Part shown: piece after piece, positions 27,901 through 36,569 of the stretch | How positions within the stretch are numbered: position 1 is the stretch's first letter | How the letters are laid out: every line of letters begins with the position of its first letter | Source of the DNA: Bacteroidota bacterium | GTDB lineage: Bacteria; Bacteroidota; Ignavibacteria; UBA10030; UBA6906 | Assembly: GCA_019637975.1 (NCBI GenBank) | Contig: JAHBUR010000020.1 | Span: forward strand, 1 to 64,000 | Reading direction: 5' to 3' | Length of the DNA: 64,000 nucleotides | Position numbers and translations under genes: made by a program | The notes under the pieces: model-generated | Told to the model about the DNA's origin: nothing | What the model saw: only the letters and a program-made list of their open reading frames with translations | Database searches by the model: none

Positions 27901-30143
27901 TGCAGCTCAGAAACTGGGGCGGCATCATGAGGCCGATTTCCATCGCAGGTACGAACCTGATCACGGAGAACATCAATTTCATTGAAATCTGGATGATGGT
28001 GGGGGCAAATGGAGCGAGGCCTGGGATGGATCCAGGAAAAATGTACGTTGATCTTGGCTCAATTAGCGAAGATGCTATCCCGAACAGAATTTTGAATACA
28101 GAAGACAAAGTGTCACCACCCGGAACTAATAGGGAAGGGACGATAAACTACACTCTCCAACCGTGGGAAGATGTCGGCCTTGACATGCTTACGAATGCCG
28201 AAGAACTCGCCCTCTACGGCGACCTGAACGGAAATGGGGACCCGAGCGGCGACGATTACGCGTACACACCCAACTCCTTTGACTACAGTCGTGTCAACGG
28301 GACGGAAAACAACCGGACAAGCCAAAATGGATTGTATCCCGATACCGAAGATCTGAATTCAGACGGTACGTTAAACGAAGCCAATTCGTATTTTCGCTAT
28401 GAAATCTCACTGGATACTGTGCGAGCACGAAACCCCAACATTGTTGGAGGGGGTATTGGAACGAGTGTCTACTACCAATTTAGAATTCCGATTCGTGAAT
28501 ACAATTCTGTAGTTGGATCACCGACATTTGAGAATGTTGAGTCTATCCGCCTTTCATTTCAGAATGAAGCAGATTCCGTTTTTCTACGCATTGCCGATTT
28601 CTCCCTTGTCGGAAACCAATGGCAGGAATTGGACAAAGAGGATCCGACGTTCGCGGTGAGCATAGTAGGTATCGAAGAAAACTCGAACATTTATGCATCG
28701 CCGCCGGGCGTTATCCGGGAACGGGACAAGACGCGTCCCGAGGAACAAATCTACGCTAACGAGCAATCCCTCGCCCTCATTCTGAGAGGGGTTCCCGACG
28801 GACAAGCGCGGCAAGCCGTAAAGTATTACACGACCCGTCCGCTGGATTTGTTCAACTACCGGACGATGAAGATGTACGTTCACGGCGATGAGCAATTCCA
28901 CTACGTTGATGTGAACAATTATGATGCGGAATTCTTCTTCCGCTTCGGTGCCGATTCGCTGAACTACTACGAGTACCGGTCGCCGATTCATCCAGCGTCG
29001 CCGCTTCTGCCCGGCGACCCGGTCGAGGTGAAATCCGAGAAACTGTGGAATGCGCTCAACAATGTTGAGATTCGGTTTCAGGATCTTACCGCAATCAAGC
29101 AGGGAAGGGATTCACTCACGCAATTTGTAGAACGTGTCGTACCCGGAGGCCCTCCCGGTGCCGTGTACCGCGTACTGGGAAATCCGTCTCTCACACAAGT
29201 CCGTTACATGTCGGTCGGTGTTGCGAACCCGATGGGCAAAGGCACAGTTGATTCGTTATTCGGACAGGTGTGGGTGAACGAGCTGCGTCTTATTGACGTG
29301 GATGATTCGCCCGGCTGGGCATACAGGTTTGATGCAAGCGTGAAGCTTGCCGACCTCGGAATGGTGTCGTTCAACTACTCGAAGGTGGATCCCAATTTTC
29401 ACTCCATTGAACAGCGGTTCGGATCTCGGCAAACGGGCACGAATTGGGGCATAGCGGCAAACGTTGACTTCGGCAAGTTTTTCCCGTCGAATTGGGCCGG
29501 GACAACTCTTCCCATTTCCTACTCACATACTGAGGGCCTCATCAGGCCGAAGTACCTGCCAAGTTCGGATGTGTTGGTGAGTGAAGCTGCCCGGCTTGAA
29601 AAGGAGCGCCTCATTGCGAAGGGATATTCAGAGGAATATGCGAGTGCGGCCGCGGCGCAACTTGTGCTTGACGCGGAGACGTACCGTACATCCGATTCAT
29701 GGGCGGCGCCCAATTTCAGGATTGCACTTCCTTCTGACGAATGGTGGATTCGTGATACGTGGAACAAGCTGACTTTCGGATTCAACTACACGAAATCGAG
29801 AGAGAGAAATCCGACTACAGCGTACAGATTATCGTGGCAATGGAGTGCCCGGATTCAATACCAGCTTGCGTTCAGTCCCGATTACTTCATTCAGCCCTTC
29901 AAGAGTATTTTTGCGGGTCTCTGGTTTCTGGATGACTACAAGGATATGAAGATCTGGTTTGCGCCGCAAAGCTTCAGTTGGTCGTTGAGCGCAAACCGCT
30001 CTCGCGACAGGTCGCTACAGCGAACGGTGGGATCGCAGGAACAGATCAATCGCAATTTCAATACAACTCGATCATTGGGATTTGCCTGGAAGTTGACGGA
30101 AGGGGGTTTGCTGAACCTTTCCGGTGACTACAGGTTTTTTTGA
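24957..30143 (+). CDS. sprA: T9SS outer-membrane translocon SprA (Sov), N-terminal part up to frameshift
   Basis: SprA is the giant ~36-strand barrel through which T9SS cargo crosses the outer membrane. This frame encodes 1728 residues starting at a TTG (no ATG is available; in-frame TAG nine codons upstream). A hydrophobic N-terminal segment (VVALFFSIVFAGLVFL) acts as signal. SprA-typical motifs are visible: PVNPIMSIFGKPEINLQISG-like region near residue 235 (here PANPIMSIFGKP), ADWNTQRTFEFENQLKIKY, YEDEIVQSIEAGNVSL, YIDDFEGSRRTIPLG. The frame ends at TGA (30141-30143) right after a run of seven T; the rest of the protein continues in another frame. Promoter must lie inside the divergent small ORF. 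Confidence 0.9.
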   Translation: MRIDVVFLFRSLLRVLHAHPVRVVALFFSIVFAGLVFLSPDSTSGFYRPASHYESLFPPPDSIPGGVVTKTQPGDPQFPTSIRSRTGGRSIGGASGQFSSPTSRTSETPAFEDTTWVVYLDSTARLEHWKYKRYDPPQVQLFPDRVYPLFTSPTQTPVRHQVTADSAVSRLFFSTKIGNEDVKIPVSLTLKEYIAERQKYERRKLFADEARKPKTLALKKDIGDVFSSFTKIQIPVPANPIMSIFGKPEINLQISGAVDIRAGFRSTKNDQQTINVFDQTRNEPDFNQEVQVAVNGTIGDKLNILADWNTQRTFEFENQLKIKYTGYEDEIVQSIEAGNVSLQTPSALIGQSAALFGIKAKLQTGPLTLTTIASQKKGQIKEVEAKGGAQENPFSIDAYDYATNYYFVDTSYRPLFEPYYLNDPATVNSGSQILEEEVWVFFSGNDQTQILNSRQASVHIVLDPRPAGGYGDSLRLANDPPGRVENLRMRRLLASEYELMGDGYIGVIALNAVSDQQTVGIAYRTADGRQYGDLSRDIPAQDTSRTFVLKMVKPKNLNSVGPRYDIAWRQMLKNIYSLRLRNIRKAGFELDVYRRQDGQDPVNIIQNERLLRVLGVDRFNADDSPAPNGDNVFDFRPNRTVKESRAEIIFPYLEPFGSGLVQYFLSLNPPVAIDPEVYGFREIYDTTKTVAQQSIRNKYLIQGKATGETSSKYNLGFNVVEGSVRVYLRDRLLTPNVDYSVDYILGEVVIRNPEALVPGAQLQIKYEQNDLFQLASKTLFGARGDLFVSQSTNFGFTVLSLNQQSLSDKVRLGEEPNKNTIVGFDGQTTIKLPFLTSAIDALPGIQTRELSDFKLAAEAAYVSPDPNTRKSTISGDGGSGIAYIDDFEGSRRTIPLGTNYAQWFQASPPVDTSLGVNDTSRMNYKAKTIWYNVYNLVQLTDVYPDKLAGSAASNRLTVMDVKYHPTQRGMYNYNRGSIADSLQLRNWGGIMRPISIAGTNLITENINFIEIWMMVGANGARPGMDPGKMYVDLGSISEDAIPNRILNTEDKVSPPGTNREGTINYTLQPWEDVGLDMLTNAEELALYGDLNGNGDPSGDDYAYTPNSFDYSRVNGTENNRTSQNGLYPDTEDLNSDGTLNEANSYFRYEISLDTVRARNPNIVGGGIGTSVYYQFRIPIREYNSVVGSPTFENVESIRLSFQNEADSVFLRIADFSLVGNQWQELDKEDPTFAVSIVGIEENSNIYASPPGVIRERDKTRPEEQIYANEQSLALILRGVPDGQARQAVKYYTTRPLDLFNYRTMKMYVHGDEQFHYVDVNNYDAEFFFRFGADSLNYYEYRSPIHPASPLLPGDPVEVKSEKLWNALNNVEIRFQDLTAIKQGRDSLTQFVERVVPGGPPGAVYRVLGNPSLTQVRYMSVGVANPMGKGTVDSLFGQVWVNELRLIDVDDSPGWAYRFDASVKLADLGMVSFNYSKVDPNFHSIEQRFGSRQTGTNWGIAANVDFGKFFPSNWAGTTLPISYSHTEGLIRPKYLPSSDVLVSEAARLEKERLIAKGYSEEYASAAAAQLVLDAETYRTSDSWAAPNFRIALPSDEWWIRDTWNKLTFGFNYTKSRERNPTTAYRLSWQWSARIQYQLAFSPDYFIQPFKSIFAGLWFLDDYKDMKIWFAPQSFSWSLSANRSRDRSLQRTVGSQEQINRNFNTTRSLGFAWKLTEGGLLNLSGDYRFF

Positions 30144-31980
30144 ATGTCGAGGCAAGCTTGTTGAATCTCGAAACCCGCTCACGAATCAACAGCGCAGATT
30201 CTCCAAGATTCTTGACGATATCTTCTTCAACAATTCGTTCATCAACTTCGGCCAGGATACACGCTATTCACAACGGAACAACTTCAGCACCCGGCCGAAT
30301 ATCCCGAACATCTTCAATATCAAAAAGTATTTGGATTTATCGTTCGGGTACAGCGTAGATTACAATTGGCAGAATACACTGATTCGCGGCGATCTTGGAA
30401 AATCGGCCGGTTGGGGGAACAACATTACCTTCTCACTCAACTTCAGGTTGAAGCAATTGTTCGACCCGCTCTTTGAATCCTCTGCCCAGTCATCAAGTGT
30501 CGGAGGCCCGATGAACAAAGGTGGCCGAAGGTCGGTTCAGGTGGAGGACGATGGCGGGGCCGGCGATACAACTGTCGTTGCCGCAAGCGATTCGACGGCT
30601 CCCGGAGGAGGCGGGCTTGACAAAGTGTTAGGTCAGTTGAAGGAAGTCGCCAGGCTGTTGATCAAAGTTCCGCTGCTCGATTACGAGACGGTGAGCATTA
30701 CTTTTACGCAAACGAACAATGCTGCGAACAACGGCGTCATCGGCAGGCCGGGTTTTGTGAACTTCTGGGGAAGGGTTCCCTTCTTCCAGGAGTCCGATCC
30801 CCGGTACGGTCCCTCGCGCCTTTATCAACTCGGCTTGATTTCCGATCCGCACGGCAGGCTTACGAATTTCGGCACGCGCCCGAAATTTCCGTTCTTCGGC
30901 TGGGATGTTGAACCCGGCCCCCGGGCTGCGAGCGGAACTTTGCAAAACACGTTCAGGCAAACCAACCGCCTGTCGTTTAAGACCTCGCGGGGTTTGTGGG
31001 AAGGGGCACGACTCGATCTCAACTGGAACGTCGGCTGGTCGTACAGCAGCTCGGAGAATTTTACAACCGATTCACTCGGACGAATCATTTACAACGATCC
31101 TGCCCGCCCCTTTACAGCCAGCTCTTCGGGAAGTGTTGACAGGTCGTTCTTCACGTTGCCGGATTTTCTGTTCTTTGGCACGTTCAAGAGTAATCTGAAG
31201 GAAGTGGCGACCCGGTATGGCAATCTCTCCGAATCGCAAAGGAATGAGGAGGCGCTTGCAAAAGCATTCGAAGAGGGATTTGAAGCGCTTCCCTTCTTCA
31301 GAAAAATCTTCGGACCGTTCACTCCGCGTGTAAATTGGAGTTTGCGGTGGGATGGGCTTGAGCGCATTCCGATGTTCGAGAGTTTCGTCAGCAGGCTCTC
31401 GTTCGATCATTCCTACGCGTCGAATTACACACGATCGTTTGCCAACAGGCCCGGCGGCGGCGGTGAGCGGACGGAAGGCCAGCGGGTGACATACGGATTC
31501 GCGCCGCTGGTTGGGTTGAATTTTACGTTCAAGGACTTGCTGAAAGGGGCGATGGGTGCCAACATCAGGTACAACACAAACACAACGTACGACCTTGCCG
31601 TGTCGTCGCGGAATATTGTCGAGACGCTTTCACAGGAAATATCCTTCACGGCATCCTATTCACGGCGTGGGTTTGAGATTCCGTTCTTCGGACTTTCGTT
31701 GAACAACGATCTCGAAATCAATGCATCATACTCGCTGACGAGAAATTCCCGCAAGCAGTTTGAAGTAGCGCGACTGACGATCGGCAATGTGGATGGCGTT
31801 CCGCTCGAGGGTTCGACACGCACGATTCTTGAGCCGCGCATCAAATACGTGTTGAGTCAGCGCGTCAATGCATCGGTGTATTATCGTCTTACAAAGATCA
31901 CCCCCGATGCACAAGGTTCGGCGATTCCCGGCAGCACAACAAACGAAGCGGGACTTGATATTCATATCTCGATTCAGTGA
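30124..31980 (+). CDS. sprA: SprA C-terminal part (shifted frame)
   Basis: Continuation of SprA: DIFFNNSFINFGQDTRYSQ, KYLDLSFGYSVDYNWQN, LGKSAGWGNNITFSLNFRLKQ, and the very end EGSTRTILEPRIKYVLSQRVNASVYYRLTK...TNEAGLDIHISIQ are typical of the SprA C-terminus. The first ~20 codons of this frame (from the GTG at 30124) overlap the upstream frame and are probably not translated as such. Together the two parts give about 2340 residues, the size of intact SprA. Real discontinuity or sequence error: see findings. Confidence 0.85.
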   Translation: MTTGFFECRGKLVESRNPLTNQQRRFSKILDDIFFNNSFINFGQDTRYSQRNNFSTRPNIPNIFNIKKYLDLSFGYSVDYNWQNTLIRGDLGKSAGWGNNITFSLNFRLKQLFDPLFESSAQSSSVGGPMNKGGRRSVQVEDDGGAGDTTVVAASDSTAPGGGGLDKVLGQLKEVARLLIKVPLLDYETVSITFTQTNNAANNGVIGRPGFVNFWGRVPFFQESDPRYGPSRLYQLGLISDPHGRLTNFGTRPKFPFFGWDVEPGPRAASGTLQNTFRQTNRLSFKTSRGLWEGARLDLNWNVGWSYSSSENFTTDSLGRIIYNDPARPFTASSSGSVDRSFFTLPDFLFFGTFKSNLKEVATRYGNLSESQRNEEALAKAFEEGFEALPFFRKIFGPFTPRVNWSLRWDGLERIPMFESFVSRLSFDHSYASNYTRSFANRPGGGGERTEGQRVTYGFAPLVGLNFTFKDLLKGAMGANIRYNTNTTYDLAVSSRNIVETLSQEISFTASYSRRGFEIPFFGLSLNNDLEINASYSLTRNSRKQFEVARLTIGNVDGVPLEGSTRTILEPRIKYVLSQRVNASVYYRLTKITPDAQGSAIPGSTTNEAGLDIHISIQ

Positions 31981-32005
31981 GTGAGGTGAGGAGATTTTCG
32001 TCTGT

Positions 32006-32034
32006 TTGAATCTGGCTGTTGATTTGGTTATCAT
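32006..32034 (+). promoter_or_regulatory. Promoter of porX
   Basis: TTGAAT (32006-32011), 17-bp spacer, TATCAT (32029-32034), predicted start near 32041, 20 nt before the porX ATG. Located just after the sprA stop, so porX and the following tsaE-tsaB can be expressed independently of sprA. Confidence 0.5.
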
Positions 32035-32060
32035 TTTCTTGAATCCGGAACACGAAAGTT

Positions 32061-33629
32061 ATGGAAGAGTATAAAGGAAGAATTCTGTGGGTTGACGACG
32101 AGATTGATTTACTGCGTTCCCACATCCGCCTCCTGTCGGAAAAAGGCTATACAGTTGACACGGCGACAAACGGAGAAGATGCGGTGAGCATGGTGAAGGA
32201 TCGGAATTTCGATCTTGTCTTTCTCGATGAAATGATGGCGGGGATGGGCGGATTGCGCACACTCGGCGAAATCAAAGACATTCGCCCCAATCTTCCCGTC
32301 GTGATGGTGACGAAGAACGAAGAAGAAACGCTGATGGAGGAGGCGATCGGCGTCAAGATCAGCGACTATCTGACCAAGCCTGTCAATCCCAGCCAGATTT
32401 TGATGGCGTGCAAGAAGTTCTTGGAGGGAAAGAAGATTACCGGGGCGACGGTTTCGCGGGACTATGTCAGGGATTTCAACGAAATCACGATGGCGTTGAT
32501 GGGCCCGCTTGATCACGCGGATTGGGTGGATATGTATGCGCGTCTTGTCAATCGCTCAATGGAATTGGACGCTCATCCCGAACTCGGATTGCAACAGACA
32601 CTTAATGATCAGTTTCGGGAATGCAACCTTGCCTTCGGCAAGTACGTTGAAAATAATTACCGGGATTGGGTGGAGCAGGCGAAAAACCGGCCCGTCTTGT
32701 CGCACGAGGTGGTTGATCGGTTTCTGATTCCCGAATTGCGTGAGAACAGGTCGGTGTTCTTTTTCGTGATTGATTGTCTGCGCCTCGATCAATGGCTGAT
32801 GATGGAAAGTCTGCTGCACGAGTATTTCAACATCTCCAAAGAATACTACTACAGCATTCTTCCAACGGCAACACCGTATTCGCGCAATGCTATCTTCAGC
32901 GGCTCCTTTCCGAGCGATGTTGAGTTGCGATATCCCGAGTTGTGGGAGAAAAATGAAGACGACGAGAACAGTCGCAATCGGTATGAACGGCAATTTCTCG
33001 ACGGCCTTCTTGAACGCAGGAAAGTCCAACTCAAACCGGAGGCAAAGTACGTCAAGATTCTTGACGCGGAATTCGGGCGAAGCATTGAAAACACGATCAA
33101 CTCCTATACGAACGCACGGTTGACGTCCATTGTCGTGAATTTTGTCGATATGCTCGCACACGGCCGTTCGGATTCGCATCTTCTGAAGGAAATTGCGCCG
33201 GATGAGTCGGCATACAGGCTTCTTACGAAGTCCTGGTTCATTCACTCGTCCTTGTTCGGCATGTTGAAGATCCTCTCGAAAAATAAGAATGTGCGGATTG
33301 TTTTGACAACGGATCACGGAAGTATCCGCAGCTTGCGGGGATCGAAAGTACTTGGCGATCGTGAGGCTTCAACCAATCTCCGCTACAAGTACGGGCGCAA
33401 TTTGAAAGCGGACGACAAAGCGGCCGTTTTCATCAAGAATCCGTTGGAGTACAAACTGCCGAAACGCGGCGTGGCAACAAACTACATTATCGCGAAAGAA
33501 GACTACTACTTCGTCTATCCGACGGACTACCACAAATACCTCAACCAGTATCGTGACAGCTTCCAGCACGGCGGCATTTCCATGGAGGAGATGATTCTGC
33601 CTGTTATCAAGCTTGAGCCGAGGGGATGA
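32061..33629 (+). CDS. porX: T9SS regulator PorX (response regulator with PglZ domain)
   Basis: 522 residues. Residues 1-125 are a CheY-like receiver with the acidic pair in WVDDE (Asp12, Asp13), phosphoacceptor Asp56 in FLDEMM, conserved Thr (MVTKNEE) and Lys (LTKP). The remainder is a PglZ domain (alkaline-phosphatase fold) with FFFVIDCLRLDQW, a probable catalytic Thr in LPTATPYSRNAIFSG, and metal ligands in TTDHGS. PorX links the PorY histidine kinase to T9SS gene expression and gliding/secretion, and hydrolyses (oligo)nucleotide signals. Found directly after sprA; its stop overlaps the tsaE start (ATGA). porY is not in the window. Confidence 0.92.
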   Translation: MEEYKGRILWVDDEIDLLRSHIRLLSEKGYTVDTATNGEDAVSMVKDRNFDLVFLDEMMAGMGGLRTLGEIKDIRPNLPVVMVTKNEEETLMEEAIGVKISDYLTKPVNPSQILMACKKFLEGKKITGATVSRDYVRDFNEITMALMGPLDHADWVDMYARLVNRSMELDAHPELGLQQTLNDQFRECNLAFGKYVENNYRDWVEQAKNRPVLSHEVVDRFLIPELRENRSVFFFVIDCLRLDQWLMMESLLHEYFNISKEYYYSILPTATPYSRNAIFSGSFPSDVELRYPELWEKNEDDENSRNRYERQFLDGLLERRKVQLKPEAKYVKILDAEFGRSIENTINSYTNARLTSIVVNFVDMLAHGRSDSHLLKEIAPDESAYRLLTKSWFIHSSLFGMLKILSKNKNVRIVLTTDHGSIRSLRGSKVLGDREASTNLRYKYGRNLKADDKAAVFIKNPLEYKLPKRGVATNYIIAKEDYYFVYPTDYHKYLNQYRDSFQHGGISMEEMILPVIKLEPRG

Positions 33630-34057
33630 AAAAGTTCCTTTCAGGATCGGCGGATGAAACAGCAGCTCTCGGCAAGACGTTTGCTCAAGAGTTGAGGCCG
33701 GGCGATGTTGTCACGCTGTCCGGAAACCTCGGGAGCGGAAAAACCCGCTTTGTCGTCGGGATGTGTGAGGGATTGCATGCACACGGCCATGTTGCCAGTC
33801 CGACCTTCACGATCATCAACGAATACGAAGCCCCGTTCGGGAAAGTAATTCACATCGATCTCTACCGCATCAACAGGCGAACGGAAATACGGGAACTCGG
33901 CATTGAGGAGTACTTCACCGACAGATGCATTTGCATGATAGAATGGCCCGAGCTTGTTTCCGATCTGCTTCCTTCGAAACGTTTTGAGGTTGTGATCGAC
34001 TTCGGAACGGGGGAGAACGACAGAGTGATTTCGGTAAAGGAGAGTGTTCCCGCGTGA
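33626..34057 (+). CDS. tsaE: tRNA threonylcarbamoyladenosine biosynthesis ATPase TsaE
   Basis: P-loop ATPase that resets the TsaB-TsaD complex making t6A37 in ANN-decoding tRNAs. 143 residues; Walker A GNLGSGKT at 33-40, SPTFTIINEY switch region, HIDLYRI and the late IEWPEL motif are all present. Overlaps porX by 4 bp upstream and tsaB by 4 bp downstream (GTGA), so translation is coupled along the run. Confidence 0.95.
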   Translation: MKKFLSGSADETAALGKTFAQELRPGDVVTLSGNLGSGKTRFVVGMCEGLHAHGHVASPTFTIINEYEAPFGKVIHIDLYRINRRTEIRELGIEEYFTDRCICMIEWPELVSDLLPSKRFEVVIDFGTGENDRVISVKESVPA

Positions 34058-34737
34058 AGATTCTCGGTATCGAAACCGCGACGACTGTGTGTGGGGCGGC
34101 TCTTAGTGTCAACGGCACTGTGTCGGGAGAAGCTGAAATTCATGAGAAGAACGCCCATGCCGAGCGCATCATGGACCTCATCGACGCGGTTGTCAAACAA
34201 TCGGGAATGCACTTGTCAGGCCTCGATGCCATAGCAGTTTCTATCGGTCCCGGCTCGTTCACAGGATTGCGGATCGGCCTGAGCATCGCGAAGGGGCTCT
34301 GCTTTTCACTCGATAAACCCCTTGTTGCCGTTTCGACGCTTCATGCGTTGGCGTATCGGGCCGTGGCAGTGAATAGTGGAAGAACTCCGTATATTCTTGC
34401 AGCAATAGATGCACGAAGAGACGAAGTGTACTGCCAGTTGTTTCGCGTAAACGGAACAACTGTGCATCCTGAATGGAAAGAGCGGGACTCCACACTCGAT
34501 GCGTTGTTCAAGGGTGTCATGAATGAGAGTGTCACCCTAACAGGGGATGCGGCTGTAAAATTTGCCGCGCATCCCGACGGAGCGGCAGTTATGCACGTTT
34601 CCGCAGAGGATGCACACTGCAGCGCTGCAACCATCGCGTTGTTGGGAGAGCAATTGGCTCGGGAAGGCACATTTGCCGATATCAAAACCCTCGAGCCGAA
34701 ATATGTCAAGGAATTTTACACCAACGTTGCGAACTGA
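34054..34737 (+). CDS. tsaB: tRNA threonylcarbamoyladenosine biosynthesis protein TsaB
   Basis: ASKHA-fold partner of TsaD in t6A synthesis. 227 residues from a GTG that overlaps the tsaE stop. Conserved N-terminus ILGIETATTVCGAAL and the IGPGSFTGLRIGLSIAKGL motif are diagnostic. The usual tsaE-tsaB pairing supports the calls for both. Confidence 0.95.
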   Translation: MKILGIETATTVCGAALSVNGTVSGEAEIHEKNAHAERIMDLIDAVVKQSGMHLSGLDAIAVSIGPGSFTGLRIGLSIAKGLCFSLDKPLVAVSTLHALAYRAVAVNSGRTPYILAAIDARRDEVYCQLFRVNGTTVHPEWKERDSTLDALFKGVMNESVTLTGDAAVKFAAHPDGAAVMHVSAEDAHCSAATIALLGEQLAREGTFADIKTLEPKYVKEFYTNVAN

Positions 34738-34751
34738 GAAGGTTATCAGAA

Positions 34752-35591
34752 ATGGCCTGGTTTAAACGATCAAAAGAGAACATAGCGCCGGCAACGGCAA
34801 AGAAGGAAATGCCGGATGGCATGTGGACGAAATGTGACAAGTGTGATGAAATCATCCACAAGATGGAACTTGAGCAGCACATGTACACGTGCCCGAAATG
34901 CAACAGACATTTCCGGATCGGCAGCAAGGAGTACTTCAAGATTCTTTTTGATGATGGAACATTCAAAGAATACGACCACAAGATGCGGTCTGTCGATCCG
35001 CTGAAATTCAAGGATACGAAACGGTATCGTGAACGCATACCGGATGCAATAAAGAAAACAGGATTGTACGACGCAGTCCGTTGGGGAACCGGAAAAATGA
35101 ACGAACGCAGCGCCGTCGTTGCCTGCATGGATTTTGGATTCATCGGTGGAAGTATGGGTTCGGTTGTGGGCGAAAAAATCGGCCGGGCGATTGACCGCGG
35201 CTGGAAGACGAAAACGCCTGTCATTATTGTTTCCTCGAGCGGCGGCGCCCGCATGATGGAAGGCGCATACTCATTGATGCAAATGGCGAAAACCAGCGCA
35301 AAACTGGCGCGGCTTGGCGATGCGGGCATTCCCTTCATTTCCATTCTTACCGATCCGACAACCGGCGGCGTGACAGCGAGCTACTCCATGCTTGGCGACG
35401 TGAATCTCGCCGAACCCGGCGCATTGATCGGGTTTGCGGGGCCTCGCGTTATCAAGCAGACAATCGGGAAGGATTTGCCGCCGGGCTTCCAGCGATCGGA
35501 GTTTTTGCTCGAGCACGGGTTCGTCGATATGATTGTGCATCGGAAGGAAATGAAGGACACCGTATCAAAGTTACTCGCCTTGATGATGTAA
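34752..35591 (+). CDS. accD: Acetyl-CoA carboxylase carboxyltransferase subunit beta
   Basis: Transfers carboxyl from biotin carboxyl carrier protein to acetyl-CoA with AccA, giving malonyl-CoA. 279 residues; four-cysteine zinc ribbon (Cys28, Cys31, Cys47, Cys50: CDKC...CPKC), then the crotonase-fold domain with SSSGGARMMEGAYSLMQMAK and LTDPTTGGVTASYSMLGD. Length normal. Lies 14 bp after tsaB. Confidence 0.96.
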   Translation: MAWFKRSKENIAPATAKKEMPDGMWTKCDKCDEIIHKMELEQHMYTCPKCNRHFRIGSKEYFKILFDDGTFKEYDHKMRSVDPLKFKDTKRYRERIPDAIKKTGLYDAVRWGTGKMNERSAVVACMDFGFIGGSMGSVVGEKIGRAIDRGWKTKTPVIIVSSSGGARMMEGAYSLMQMAKTSAKLARLGDAGIPFISILTDPTTGGVTASYSMLGDVNLAEPGALIGFAGPRVIKQTIGKDLPPGFQRSEFLLEHGFVDMIVHRKEMKDTVSKLLALMM

Positions 35592-35655
35592 TGAACGCCT
35601 TACGTACCGACGAGAGTATGTCGGGTTGCTGCATCATGTTCTTTCGAAGAATGGT

Positions 35656-36561
35656 ATGACTATTCACTTGCTTGGTGTTCCCATGGATTTGGGTTCCGGT
35701 CGGCGCGGAGTCGATATGGGACCGTCAGCCATCCGAATTGCCGGGCTTAGCGACCGGTTGAAGGAACTCGGCCACAAGATAGTTGATGATGGGGATATCG
35801 ACATTAAGAATATGGAAGAACTCCGTGTCGGCGATGTTCGGGCACGCTATCTGAAGGAGATCTCCCGCGCCTCGACAATTCTTGCCCGCCATACGGAGGG
35901 CATCATGAACAACGGACGCTTTCCTTTGATTGCCGGTGGCGATCATTCTATTGCGATCGGGTCGATTTCCGGCATTGCTGCCTTTGCAAGAAAGAAGAGA
36001 AAGAAACTCGGTGTACTGTGGGTTGATGCGCATGGCGATATGAATACGCCGGGAACATCTCCTTCAGGCAATGTTCACGGTATGCCTTTGGCATGCCTTC
36101 TCGGGTACGGTCCCGGTGACTTGAAGAAAGTTGGTGGAGATTTCGACAAGATAAAACCTGATAACGTAGCCCTCGTTGGGGTTCGCAGTCTCGATGACGG
36201 TGAGCGCAAGTTCATCGAGCAAACAGGCGTTCACGTCTTCACGATGTCGGATATCGACAGGCAGGGAATTCATCGTGTTATGAAGAAGGCGATCTCGAAA
36301 GTGACGAACGGAACAAGCTATGTTCACGTCAGCTTCGATCTCGATGCCGTTGATCCGACGATAGCGCCTGGAGTCGGAACGCCTGTGAAGGGGGGACTCG
36401 ACTACCGCGAGGCTCATCTCATAATGGAATCATTGTACGAAGCGAAAGCAATGACATCATTGGAGATCGTGGAAGTCAATCCAATACTTGATGAACAAAA
36501 TACATCGGCTGAGTTTGCGGTTGAGATAGTTCAGTCGGCTTTCGGCAAGAGGATTTTGTAG
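35656..36561 (+). CDS. rocF: Arginase (ureohydrolase family)
   Basis: Mn-dependent hydrolase splitting L-arginine into ornithine and urea. 301 residues from ATG at 35656 (MTIHLLGVPMDLGSGRRGVDMGPSAIR); the open frame begins 10 codons earlier at a TTG, which I reject because the conserved N-terminus starts here. The three metal-binding motifs are visible: GGDHSIAIGSI, WVDAHGDMNTP, SFDLDAVDP, with the arginase-specific SGNVHGMPL loop. Closely related agmatinases lack that loop. Next gene panC follows at 8 bp. Confidence 0.9.
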   Translation: MTIHLLGVPMDLGSGRRGVDMGPSAIRIAGLSDRLKELGHKIVDDGDIDIKNMEELRVGDVRARYLKEISRASTILARHTEGIMNNGRFPLIAGGDHSIAIGSISGIAAFARKKRKKLGVLWVDAHGDMNTPGTSPSGNVHGMPLACLLGYGPGDLKKVGGDFDKIKPDNVALVGVRSLDDGERKFIEQTGVHVFTMSDIDRQGIHRVMKKAISKVTNGTSYVHVSFDLDAVDPTIAPGVGTPVKGGLDYREAHLIMESLYEAKAMTSLEIVEVNPILDEQNTSAEFAVEIVQSAFGKRIL

Positions 36562-36569
36562 AAGACCCC

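Noticed and set aside
30132-30143. Programmed -1 frameshifting at the sprA T run
   Set aside because: A canonical X-XXY-YYZ slippery site in the zero frame is not formed (the base before TTT-TTT is G), and a second shift would still be needed about 45 bases later.
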